A stretch of 64,000 nt of DNA from Burkholderiales bacterium PBB6 (GTDB taxonomy: Bacteria; Pseudomonadota; Gammaproteobacteria; Burkholderiales; Burkholderiaceae_C): contig NKIH01000001.1 in assembly GCA_002255925.1 (NCBI GenBank), positions 310,001 through 374,000 of the forward strand. Direction: 5' to 3'. Under the pieces are notes generated by a model, which worked only from the letters and a program-made list of their open reading frames with translations, made no database searches and was not told the DNA's origin. The position numbers and the translations under genes are program-made. This document shows, in pieces, positions 40,699 to 50,029 of the stretch (the first letter of the stretch is position 1; the number at the start of each line of letters is the position of its first letter).

Positions 40699-40994
40699 AT
40701 GGCCCTCACCCCCCAGGACGTGAGCCGCATCGCCAATCTGGCGCGGCTTGAACTGTCTGACACCGAAGCTGCCTCGATGCTGACCCAGCTGAACGGGTTT
40801 TTCGGCATCGTCGAGCAGATGAGTGCGGTCGATACCCGCGGCGTCGAGCCGCTCTACACGCCGCTGTCCGCCGTGCAGGACGTGACCCTGCGCCTGCGCG
40901 ACGACGTCGTGACCGAAACCAACCAGCGCGAGCGCAACCAGCGCAGCGCGCCGGCGGTTGAAGGCGGCCTGTTCCTCGTGCCCAAGGTGATCGA

Positions 40995-40998
<4 letters not shown>
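40699..40998 (+). CDS. gatC: Asp-tRNA(Asn)/Glu-tRNA(Gln) amidotransferase subunit C
   Basis: A 99-residue small subunit that stabilises GatA and GatB. The family start [19 protein letters not shown] and the middle [19 protein letters not shown] are clear, and the acidic/proline end FLVPKVIE is typical. ATG 40699 is chosen; longer frames run into the promoter region. It overlaps gatA by ATGA. The complex amidates mischarged Glu-tRNA(Gln) and Asp-tRNA(Asn), as in betaproteobacteria. Confidence 0.95.
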
Positions 40999-42485
<1,487 letters not shown>

Positions 42486-42487
42486 AC

Positions 42488-43945
42488 ATGGCAGCCAACT
42501 CTTCCCAACTCGTGCGCGGTTATGAGGTCGTGATCGGCCTGGAAAACCACGTCCAGCTCTCGACCCTGTCGAAGATCTTCAGCGGCTCGTCCACCGCCTT
42601 CGGTGCCGAGCCCAACACCCAGGCCTCGCCGGTGGACCTAGCCCTGCCGGGCACGCTGCCGGTGCTGAACCGCGCGGCCGTCGAGCGGGCCATCCGTTTC
42701 GGCCTGGCCGTGGGCGCCAAGGTGGCCCCGCTGTCGATCTTCGCGCGCAAGAACTACTTCTACCCCGACCTGCCCAAGGGCTACCAGATCTCGCAGTTCG
42801 AGATTCCGGTGGTGCAGGGCGGCAGCGTCGAATTCTTCGTGGGCGACCAGAAGAAGACCGTGCAGCTGACCCGCGCCCACCTGGAAGAAGATGCCGGCAA
42901 GAGCCTGCATGAAGACTTCCATGGCCAGTCGGGCATCGACCTGAACCGCGCCGGCACGCCGCTGCTGGAGATTGTTTCCGAGCCCGACATGCGCTCGGGC
43001 GCCGAGGCCGCCGAATACGCCAAGACGCTGCACGCGCTGGTGATGTGGCTGGGCATCTGCGACGGCAACATGCAGGAAGGCTCGTTCCGCTGCGACGTGA
43101 ACGTGTCGGTGCGCAAGCCCGGCGCGCCTTACGGCACCCGCCGAGAGATCAAGAACCTCAACAGCTTCCGCTACCTGGTGGACGCGGTGAACTACGAGGT
43201 GAACTGGCAGATCGACGAGATCGAGGACGGCCGCACCATCCAGCAGGCCACCGTGCTCTACAACCCTGATCGCGGCGAAACCCGCGCGATGCGGAGCAAG
43301 GAAGATTCGGCCGATTACCGCTACTTCCCCGACCCCGATCTGCCGCCGCTGGTGATCGCGCCCGAGTGGGTGGAGCGCGTCAAGGGCGAGATGCCCGAGC
43401 TGCCGCGCGCCATGGCCCAGCGCTTCGTCGACCAGGACGGCCTGGCGGTTTACGACGCGACGATGATGACGCAGTCGCTGCCCTTCGCCCGCTACTACGA
43501 AGCCGCGCGTGACGGCTGCAAGGCGCCGAAGCTGGTGGCCAACTGGTTGATGGGCGAGATGGCCAAGCGCCTGAACACCGAAGACCGCAGCGTGGTCGAT
43601 GCGCCGGTGACGCCGGCCATGCTGGCCACGCTGATCAACCGCATCCAGGACGGCACGATCTCGAACAACGCCGCCCGGCAGGTGTTCGAGGTGCTGTGGA
43701 CGCAGACCGACACCGCCGACGTCGACGCCATCATCGAGGCCAAGGGCCTGAAGCAGATGAACGACAGCGGCGCGCTCGAGAAGATCGTTGACGAGGTCAT
43801 CGCCGCCAACGCCAAGTCGGTCGAGGAATACCGCGCCGGCAAGGACAAGGCGTTCAACGCCCTGGTTGGTCAGGTGATGAAGGCGAGCAAGGGCAAGGCC
43901 AATCCGGCCCAAGCCACCGAGATGCTCAAGGCCCGTCTGGCTTGA
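42488..43945 (+). CDS. gatB: Asp-tRNA(Asn)/Glu-tRNA(Gln) amidotransferase subunit B
   Basis: A 485-residue kinase/tRNA-binding subunit that activates the misacylated carboxylate with ATP. Markers are [15 protein letters not shown] near the N-terminus, [19 protein letters not shown] and [19 protein letters not shown], and the C-terminal YqeY-like tail domain ending [16 protein letters not shown] 42488 starts two bases after the gatA stop with GCAGGA upstream. Confidence 0.97.
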   Translation: MAANSSQLVRGYEVVIGLENHVQLSTLSKIFSGSSTAFGAEPNTQASPVDLALPGTLPVLNRAAVERAIRFGLAVGAKVAPLSIFARKNYFYPDLPKGYQISQFEIPVVQGGSVEFFVGDQKKTVQLTRAHLEEDAGKSLHEDFHGQSGIDLNRAGTPLLEIVSEPDMRSGAEAAEYAKTLHALVMWLGICDGNMQEGSFRCDVNVSVRKPGAPYGTRREIKNLNSFRYLVDAVNYEVNWQIDEIEDGRTIQQATVLYNPDRGETRAMRSKEDSADYRYFPDPDLPPLVIAPEWVERVKGEMPELPRAMAQRFVDQDGLAVYDATMMTQSLPFARYYEAARDGCKAPKLVANWLMGEMAKRLNTEDRSVVDAPVTPAMLATLINRIQDGTISNNAARQVFEVLWTQTDTADVDAIIEAKGLKQMNDSGALEKIVDEVIAANAKSVEEYRAGKDKAFNALVGQVMKASKGKANPAQATEMLKARLA

Positions 43946-43985
43946 GTCTGGCGGCTTCGCCTTTGCCGCGGCCGTTGTGGAAGGC

Positions 43986-44366
43986 TCAGCGCTCCGGCGG
44001 CTGAGCCCGGCGGCCGGCGGCCATCGCGTCGGGCTCCAGGGCCCGCACCACCAGCTTGCAGCCCACCGACGGCTGGCCCTTGACGGTCAGCACCGCCTGG
44101 CTGCGGGCCATGGTGAGCGTGGCGCCTTTGCGGCGGTCCACGTAGCGGGCCTCGCCGACATCGCGCACGCGCTGCAGGCTCCATGACTGGTCGCCCATTC
44201 GAAGCTGCCCAGCCTTGGGGGTGAACTCGCCCACCAGCTCCTGGCCGTTGTCACAGCGCCAGGCCGACGGGGCTGCGTTAGCCGTGCCGCTGAGCACGGC
44301 GCATGTGAAGGCGAAGGCGCCGATCACGGCCAGCTTCAGGTTCAGGCGCATGGGTACTGCTGTCAT
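43986..44366 (-). CDS. Small exported protein, MliC-like (C-type lysozyme inhibitor family)
   Basis: About 126 residues. The signal peptide is LAVIGAFAFTCAVLSG ending TANAAP. The mature part has WRCDNGQELVGEF, ARYVDRRKGATLTM and a second cysteine in VGCKL; this spacing resembles the MliC/PliC lysozyme-inhibitor fold with its disulfide. The resemblance is by eye and moderate. ATG 44366 is preferred for its GAGG seven bases upstream. It is followed by 40 bases before the convergent gatB stop. Confidence 0.6.
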   Translation of the reverse strand: MTAVPMRLNLKLAVIGAFAFTCAVLSGTANAAPSAWRCDNGQELVGEFTPKAGQLRMGDQSWSLQRVRDVGEARYVDRRKGATLTMARSQAVLTVKGQPSVGCKLVVRALEPDAMAAGRRAQPPER

Positions 44367-44434
44367 GGCGAGCCTCGGTGAGGTGGGGAAGGCGGCGTTG
44401 GCGGCCGGCATGGCCTTTCGGGCCGCTACGGCCA

Positions 44435-45178
44435 TCATGGCCGGGTGACCGGTCGGCTGGTGGGCTGTGTGGCCGGTGGTGTCGGGTCAGAGCCCGGCGG
44501 CACGCCAGCCCACAGCTGGTTCAGGCGATCGCGTTCCAGCACGAACTGCTGCGTCACGCGGTCGCGCTCGGATTCCTGGTTGCGCAGGATGTTGCGCTGG
44601 GCTTCGGTGGCGCCCTCGTTGGCGCTGGTCTTGGCGCGCAACTCGGCGCTGGGCGGTTTCAGGCCGAGGGCCGAGCGTTCGGCGGTCAGCTTCAGCGCTT
44701 CCAGGTTCAACGCGTCAAGGCGTGAGCGGGCCTGGCGCACACGCTCCTGCACCGTTTCCAGGGCGCGGTCGCGGGCCAGGTCATGCGCGGCGGGGTCCGG
44801 GTAGCGGGTCAGCAGGTTACGGTCGCGCCGTGCCTGGTCTTCTCGGCGGGCACGCTCTTGCTGCTGCCGGTCGCGTTCTTCGTTTTCCCGGGCCTGCTGT
44901 TCGGGCGAAATCAGCGGCGCCATGGTGCCGCGCTGGCTGCCGTCGCGCCCGAGCATCTTCTGCTCCTGCGTCAGGCATTCCGGGATCGGTCGGTCAGAGC
45001 TGAGGCGCCGGCCCTTGCCATCGATGCAGGAATAGATGCGCGGGTTGCCGGTGTCGGCGGCTTGCGCGTTCACCAGCAGGGCTGCGGGCACCAGCGCCGC
45101 GGCAACGCACCCCGTCACCCAGCGCCGACGCAAGGCCTGCGAGTGCAGCCTGCGCAGGTGGGTTGGCAGACGGTGCAT
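44435..45178 (-). CDS. DUF4124-like exported coiled-coil protein
   Basis: A 247-residue exported protein. A signal peptide (VTGCVAAALVPAALLV, cleavage near AQA) is followed by a short DUF4124 segment with paired cysteines (YSCIDGKGRRLSSDRPIPEC). Then comes a long Glu/Arg/Gln-rich region (about 85-210) likely to form a coiled coil, and a Pro/Thr-rich end. The function is unknown; such proteins are common in the betaproteobacterial envelope. It lies 19 bases downstream of pyrE and may be co-transcribed. Confidence 0.72.
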   Translation of the reverse strand: MHRLPTHLRRLHSQALRRRWVTGCVAAALVPAALLVNAQAADTGNPRIYSCIDGKGRRLSSDRPIPECLTQEQKMLGRDGSQRGTMAPLISPEQQARENEERDRQQQERARREDQARRDRNLLTRYPDPAAHDLARDRALETVQERVRQARSRLDALNLEALKLTAERSALGLKPPSAELRAKTSANEGATEAQRNILRNQESERDRVTQQFVLERDRLNQLWAGVPPGSDPTPPATQPTSRPVTRP

Positions 45179-45197
45179 GGCGGCGTTGGCCGAGGCC

Positions 45198-45872
45198 TCA
45201 GATGCCGTAGCGTTCGCGGTAGGCGGCCACGCGCTCGGTGTTGGCCTGAAGGGTGGCGTCGCCGGTGGTGGCCAGGAATTCCATCAGGTCGGCCAGCGTG
45301 GCGATCGACAGCACCTTCAGGCCAAGCTCCTGCTCGACGTATTGAACGCCCGAGCGGCGGTTGGCGGGGTCGTCGGAAGCGCGCTCCTGGCGGTCCATCG
45401 TGATGGCCACGCCCACGGGGGTGGCGCCGGCGGCGCGGATCATGTCGGCGGCTTCGCGCTTGGAGGCGCCGTCGGTGATCACGTCGTCAATGATCAGCAC
45501 GCGGCCCTTCACCGGAGCGCCCACCAGGGTGCCGCCTTCGCCATGGTCCTTGGCTTCCTTGCGGTTGTAGGCGTAAGGCACGCTCTTGCCTTCCTTCGCC
45601 AGGCCGATGGCCACGGCCGCGGCCAGCGTGATGCCCTTGTAGGCCGGGCCAAAAAGCATGTCGAACTCCAGGCCCGAGGCCAGCAGTCGGCGTGCATAGA
45701 ATTCGCCCAGCCGCATCAGCTTGGCGCCGTCGTCGAACAGACCGGTGTTGAAGAAGTAGGGCGAGCGTCGGCCGGCTTTGGTCGTGAATTCACCAAAACG
45801 CAGCACCCCTGCGTCGACCGAGAACCTCACGAAGTCCTGAGCCAGGGGGTCGGTGTGCGTGGTGGTGTTCAT
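45198..45872 (-). CDS. pyrE: Orotate phosphoribosyltransferase
   Basis: A 224-residue pyrimidine-biosynthesis enzyme that makes orotidine 5'-phosphate from orotate and PRPP. The PRPP-binding motif is VLIIDDVITDGASKREA; the N-terminus GVLRFGEFTTKAGRRSPYFFNTG and AYNRKEAKDHGEGG carry the orotate and phosphate contacts. The start codon is only 15 bases from the divergent xth start, so the promoters of the two genes must overlap each other's coding sequence. Confidence 0.96.
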   Translation of the reverse strand: MNTTTHTDPLAQDFVRFSVDAGVLRFGEFTTKAGRRSPYFFNTGLFDDGAKLMRLGEFYARRLLASGLEFDMLFGPAYKGITLAAAVAIGLAKEGKSVPYAYNRKEAKDHGEGGTLVGAPVKGRVLIIDDVITDGASKREAADMIRAAGATPVGVAITMDRQERASDDPANRRSGVQYVEQELGLKVLSIATLADLMEFLATTGDATLQANTERVAAYRERYGI

Positions 45873-45887
45873 GGAGTATTCGACAAA

Positions 45888-46691
45888 ATGGGATTCAAGC
45901 TGGTTTCGCTCAATCTGAACGGCATTCGCTCAGCGGCAACCAAGGGCTACAGGGAATGGACCGAGTCCATTGCCCCGGATTGTATGGGGGTGCAGGAAGT
46001 CAAGGCACAGGCTGCCGACGTGCTCGGCAAGCTCGACAGCGTGGCTGGCATGCCGGGTCATTTCCACTATGCCCAGAAGAAGGGTTACTCGGGCGTCGGG
46101 GCCTTCAGCAAGGTGGCGCCCAGCGACGTGGTGATCGGTTTCGGTGAACCTGAATTCGACGACGAAGGCCGCTACGTTGAGTTGCGATTTGACAAGCCTG
46201 GTCGCAAATTGAGCATCATCAGCTGCTATTTCCCCAGCGGCTCCTCGGGCGAAGAGCGACAGCTGGCCAAGTACCGCTTCCTGGCGGCGATGCGCCCGCA
46301 CCTGCAGGCCCTGAAAGCCGAGCGCGAATTCATTCTGGTGGGCGATGTGAACATCGCCCACAAGGAAGCCGACCTGAAGAACTGGAAGGGCAACCTGAAG
46401 AACTCCGGCTTCCTGCCCGAAGAGCGCGCCTGGATGACCGACCTGCTCGACCTCACCGCCGGCGTCGGCCTGGTGGATGTGTACCGCCAGCTGCACCCCC
46501 ACACCACCGACGAGTGCTACACATGGTGGAGCAACCGCGGCCAGGCCCGTGCGAAGAACGTGGGCTGGCGCATCGACTATCAACTTGCCACGCCCGGCCT
46601 TGCCGCGCTGGCCCGCAGCGCCAGTGTCTACAAGGAACAGTGGTTCAGCGACCATGCGCCTCTGACGGTGGAATACGACTTCAGCCTGTGA
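45888..46691 (+). CDS. xth: Exodeoxyribonuclease III
   Basis: A 267-residue apurinic/apyrimidinic endonuclease and 3' exonuclease of base-excision repair. The EEP fold motifs are all present: LVSLNLNGIRSA, QEVKAQ with the metal-binding Glu, FILVGDVNIAHKEADL with catalytic Asp and Asn, WRIDYQLA and SDHAPLTVEYD. ATG 45888 is the start of the fold; earlier in-frame codons lie inside pyrE on the other strand and are rejected. A GGAG lies about 11 bases upstream. Confidence 0.95.
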   Translation: MGFKLVSLNLNGIRSAATKGYREWTESIAPDCMGVQEVKAQAADVLGKLDSVAGMPGHFHYAQKKGYSGVGAFSKVAPSDVVIGFGEPEFDDEGRYVELRFDKPGRKLSIISCYFPSGSSGEERQLAKYRFLAAMRPHLQALKAEREFILVGDVNIAHKEADLKNWKGNLKNSGFLPEERAWMTDLLDLTAGVGLVDVYRQLHPHTTDECYTWWSNRGQARAKNVGWRIDYQLATPGLAALARSASVYKEQWFSDHAPLTVEYDFSL

Positions 46692-46745
46692 GTGGCCAGC
46701 GGTTACCTGCGGTAGTGTTTTGACCCCGGCTGCGGCGGCTTGCTC

Positions 46746-48320
46746 ATGCAAAATGCGCCGCAGTCCATGAAGTTCAACCAGCCACTCCCCGCGCACCCCT
46801 TCGAGCCAACAAGGCCGGCGCCGGGGCACTTGCCCACCGGGCAGCTGGATGCTTTTGATCTGGCGGCACTGGCTTATCTGGTGCTGCCCATGCTGTTGTT
46901 CGCGGGCTGGTTTCTGCCCGTGCCGGCGCTGGCGCTGGCTGCCGCCATCCTCTGGGGCTTGAGCCGCTTCTGGCATGGTTCGCGCGCGGCTGCTCAGCCG
47001 CTGGCGCCCTGGGGATGGATGGGCTGGCTGATGCTGGCCGCACTGGCGGTGGGCCTGACGGCCGTGAGCGGCGCGGGGCACCTCGTGTACGCCAACACCG
47101 ACTGGCACATTCGGGACGCCGTGCTGCGCGACCTCGCCGAAACCCCCTGGCCGCCCGGCTATCTGAATGAGGGGCAAAGCGTGCTGCTGCGCGCCCCGGT
47201 GGCGTACTACCTGCCAGCTGCGGCGCTGGGCGCGGTTTTCGGCAACGGCAGCGGCAGCAGCGTGCTCGACGCGGCGATCTTGACGTGGACGGCGCTGGGC
47301 GTGGGCCTGGTGGCCTGGGGTGCTGCCTTGCGCTGCACCCGGCCGCGAGAGCGCCTGGTGCTGGCACTCGTGCTCGTGATGTTCGGCGGCTGGGACCTGC
47401 TTGGCGACATGTACTTCGAGCTCGTCTGGCCCGCCTCGACCAAGCATCTGGAATGGTGGGCCACCTTCGCCCAGTACTCGTCGAGCCTGACCTTGCTGGC
47501 CTGGGTGCCGAACCACGCCTTGCCCGCGTGGCTGGGCACGCTGCTGGTGCTGCGCCACTGGCGCCAGCCCTCGCTGGCCCGCATCGCGCCCTGTCTGATG
47601 GCGGTCACGCCGCTGTGGTCGCCGCTGATTGCCATCGGCCTGGCGCCCTTCGTGCTGCTGGGCCTCGACTGGCGGCGCCATGCGGGGTTGCTGCTGTCGC
47701 CGCTGCGGCAATGGCCCTGGGGGTTGGTGCTGGTCGTGGTGGCGGCGTACATCACCATGGACAGCAGCGCGATTCCCTCCGGCTGGCAGTTTCGTGATCC
47801 GGCCACCTTCAGCCGCTTCTTCCCGACCTACGTGCTGTTCTGCCTGCTCGAATTCGGATTGCTGGCTGGTTTGCTGCTGCTGGCCGGCCTGCGTGATCGG
47901 CCCCTGCTGCTGGCGATCGGCGTCTTGTTGCTCTTGCCGCTCTACCGCTTCGGTGAGGCCAATGACCTCGCGATGCGCGCGTCGGTGCCCGCCTTGATGG
48001 TGCTGGCGCTGGCCGCCGTGCAAGCCCTGACGGCACCGGCCGCCACGCCACGCGGCATTCGAGCTGGCCTGTTGCTGGTGCTGGCCGTGGGTGGGTTTGG
48101 CGCCTGGCATGAGCCCTGGCGCGCCTTGACCGAGCCTCGCTGGGCGCGCTCCGGCGATTCCTTCCCTGAAGCCGTGGCCATCGAGCGTGGCGCCACGGGT
48201 CCGGCTGAGTTGCCGCCGCACTATGTGGCGCGCCCGAATCGCCCGTGGCTGACCGGCCTGATGCGCACCCCCACCCCTGTGCTGCCCCATGCGGCGCCCC
48301 AGCCCGGAGATTCTCGATGA
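46746..48320 (+). CDS. Multi-pass membrane protein, candidate GT-C glycosyltransferase (GtrC-like role)
   Basis: About 524 residues with ten or more hydrophobic helices. The first long periplasmic loop has YANTDWHIRDAVLRDL, with an Asp/His pair after helix two, and later YYLPAAALG and WVPNHALPAW. This layout fits a polyprenyl-sugar-dependent GT-C enzyme, but no named family is recognised. It starts an operon of overlapping genes (ATGA with the next). In Gtr systems the third component is such a multi-pass transferase. The start is uncertain: ATG 46746 or 46767; neither has a clear ribosome-binding site. Confidence 0.68.
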   Translation: MQNAPQSMKFNQPLPAHPFEPTRPAPGHLPTGQLDAFDLAALAYLVLPMLLFAGWFLPVPALALAAAILWGLSRFWHGSRAAAQPLAPWGWMGWLMLAALAVGLTAVSGAGHLVYANTDWHIRDAVLRDLAETPWPPGYLNEGQSVLLRAPVAYYLPAAALGAVFGNGSGSSVLDAAILTWTALGVGLVAWGAALRCTRPRERLVLALVLVMFGGWDLLGDMYFELVWPASTKHLEWWATFAQYSSSLTLLAWVPNHALPAWLGTLLVLRHWRQPSLARIAPCLMAVTPLWSPLIAIGLAPFVLLGLDWRRHAGLLLSPLRQWPWGLVLVVVAAYITMDSSAIPSGWQFRDPATFSRFFPTYVLFCLLEFGLLAGLLLLAGLRDRPLLLAIGVLLLLPLYRFGEANDLAMRASVPALMVLALAAVQALTAPAATPRGIRAGLLLVLAVGGFGAWHEPWRALTEPRWARSGDSFPEAVAIERGATGPAELPPHYVARPNRPWLTGLMRTPTPVLPHAAPQPGDSR

Positions 48321-49096
48321 CCCCCGTCACGCCCGCCCTCGTCGAGCGCGCCCGGCAGCGGCTGCTGCGCATGCATTTCGACAGCGGTGTCGGCCACATC
48401 GGCGGCAACCTGTCTTGCCTGGACGCGCTGCTGGTGGTGTTCCACGAATGCCTCGGCGAGCGCGACCGGTTCATCCTCTCCAAGGGCCACGCCGCTGGCG
48501 CCCTGTACGTGACGCTGTGGACGCTCGGTCGGCTGGATGACGGTGCCCTGGCCACCTTCCACAAGGACGCCACCCTGCTGCCCGGCCACCCGCCCTGCGG
48601 CGGCCACGCCGACATTCCGTTCGCCACCGGCAGCCTGGGCCACGGCCTGTCGCTGGCTGCGGGCACGGCGCTGGGTGAACGCCTGCAGCGGCGCGATACC
48701 CGCGTGATCTGCCTGACGTCGGATGGCGAATGGCAGGAAGGCTCCACCTGGGAGGCCCTGATCTTCGCCTGCCACCACCGCCTGGAGCAGCTCACCATCC
48801 TGGTCGACCACAACCGGCTGCAGGGCTTTGGAAGCACCGAGGAAGTCGCGTCGATGTCGCCGCTGTGGACGCGGCTGCAGGGCTTCGACGTGGATCTGCA
48901 GGTGGTGGACGGCCACGACGCCGAGGCCCTGAGGCAAGCCCTGGCGCAGCCGCCCGTTGGCCGGCCGCGGCTGGTGGTGATGAACACGATCAAGGGCCAT
49001 GGTGTGCCCTTCATGGAGAACCGCATGGAGTGGCATTACCTGCCGCTCACGCCCGAGCTGTTTGCCAGCCTGCCCACCACCGGAGATGCGGCATGA
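48317..49096 (+). CDS. Transketolase, N-terminal (thiamine diphosphate-binding) subunit
   Basis: A 259-residue protein equal to the N-terminal third of transketolase. It has SGVGHIGGNLSCLDALLV, SKGHAAGALY, GHADIPFATGSLGHGLSLAAG and the ThDP motif SDGEWQEGSTWEA...LVDHN, with the metal-binding Asp and Asn. It needs the partner subunit encoded next to complete the active site. ATG 48317 overlaps the previous stop (ATGA) and has GGAG upstream. Split transketolases of this kind occur in secondary-metabolite and surface-sugar clusters rather than central metabolism; here it probably moves a two-carbon unit onto a sugar intermediate. Confidence 0.9.
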   Translation: MTPVTPALVERARQRLLRMHFDSGVGHIGGNLSCLDALLVVFHECLGERDRFILSKGHAAGALYVTLWTLGRLDDGALATFHKDATLLPGHPPCGGHADIPFATGSLGHGLSLAAGTALGERLQRRDTRVICLTSDGEWQEGSTWEALIFACHHRLEQLTILVDHNRLQGFGSTEEVASMSPLWTRLQGFDVDLQVVDGHDAEALRQALAQPPVGRPRLVVMNTIKGHGVPFMENRMEWHYLPLTPELFASLPTTGDAA

Positions 49097-50025
49097 GAAA
49101 GGCCTTCTGTGACGCGATGGTGGCGCGTGGCCAGGAAGAGCGCTTCGTGTTCCTCACCGGCGATCTGGGCTTCATGGCGCTGGAGCCGCTGAAGGCCGCC
49201 ATCGGCGAGCGTTTCATCAACGCTGGCGTGGCCGAGCAGAACATGGTGTCGGTGGCCGCCGCCATGTGCCTCACGGGCCTGGACACCTGGGTCTACAGCA
49301 TCGCCCCGTTCTGCACCGCACGGCCGTTCGAGCAGATCCGCAATGACGTGGCGCTGCACGGCCTGCCGGTGCGCATCGTCGGCAATGGCGGTGGTTATGG
49401 CTACGGCGTGATGGGGCCGACCCACCATGCCATCGAGGACTACGGCAGCCTGTTGACGCTGACCGGCCTGCAGGCCTGCATCCCCGCCTTCGATGAAGAC
49501 GTGGGCGAGGCCGTGCGGCAGCTGGCTGACCTGCCGGCCCCCGTGTACCTGCGCCTCGGCCGGGGTGAGGGCCCCGCCGGCTACGTGGCACCGCCCTTCC
49601 AGCCCTGGCGGCAACTGCTCGACGGGCAGGGGCCGGTGATGGTGGTGGCGGGCCCCCTGGTCGGCCCCCTGCTGGCACCGCTGATGGCCCTGCCCGAGGC
49701 CCGGCGGCCACGGCTGTGGGTGATCGGCATGCTGCCGATCGAGCAGCACCTGCCGCCGCCGGCCCTGCTGGCGCAACTGGCCTCGGCCGGTGCCCTGCTG
49801 ACGGTGGAAGAACACGTGGCCCGCGGCAGCATGGCCTCCGAGCTGGTGCTGCACCTCGCCGCCCGTGGCCTGGTGCCACCGCGCTTCCAGGCCCTGCATG
49901 CGCGGGCAGCCCGGTATGAGCACTATGGCTCGCAACACTGGCTGCGTGAACAATCCGGGCTGGACCCGCGCGCCGTGCTGGCCGCGCTGCAGTCCCTTGA
50001 GCCCTCTCCCTCTGAAAGCCCCTGA
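49093..50025 (+). CDS. Transketolase, C-terminal (pyrimidine-binding) subunit
   Basis: A 310-residue partner of the preceding gene. The pyrimidine-binding domain shows FVFLTGDLGF, RFINAGVAEQNMVSVAAAM with the catalytic Glu, and GGGYGYGVMGPTHHAIED. The C-terminal domain follows. The start overlaps the N-terminal subunit stop by ATGA, so equal amounts are expected. The length is normal for split C subunits. Confidence 0.9.
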   Translation: MRKAFCDAMVARGQEERFVFLTGDLGFMALEPLKAAIGERFINAGVAEQNMVSVAAAMCLTGLDTWVYSIAPFCTARPFEQIRNDVALHGLPVRIVGNGGGYGYGVMGPTHHAIEDYGSLLTLTGLQACIPAFDEDVGEAVRQLADLPAPVYLRLGRGEGPAGYVAPPFQPWRQLLDGQGPVMVVAGPLVGPLLAPLMALPEARRPRLWVIGMLPIEQHLPPPALLAQLASAGALLTVEEHVARGSMASELVLHLAARGLVPPRFQALHARAARYEHYGSQHWLREQSGLDPRAVLAALQSLEPSPSESP

Positions 50026-50029
50026 CCCC

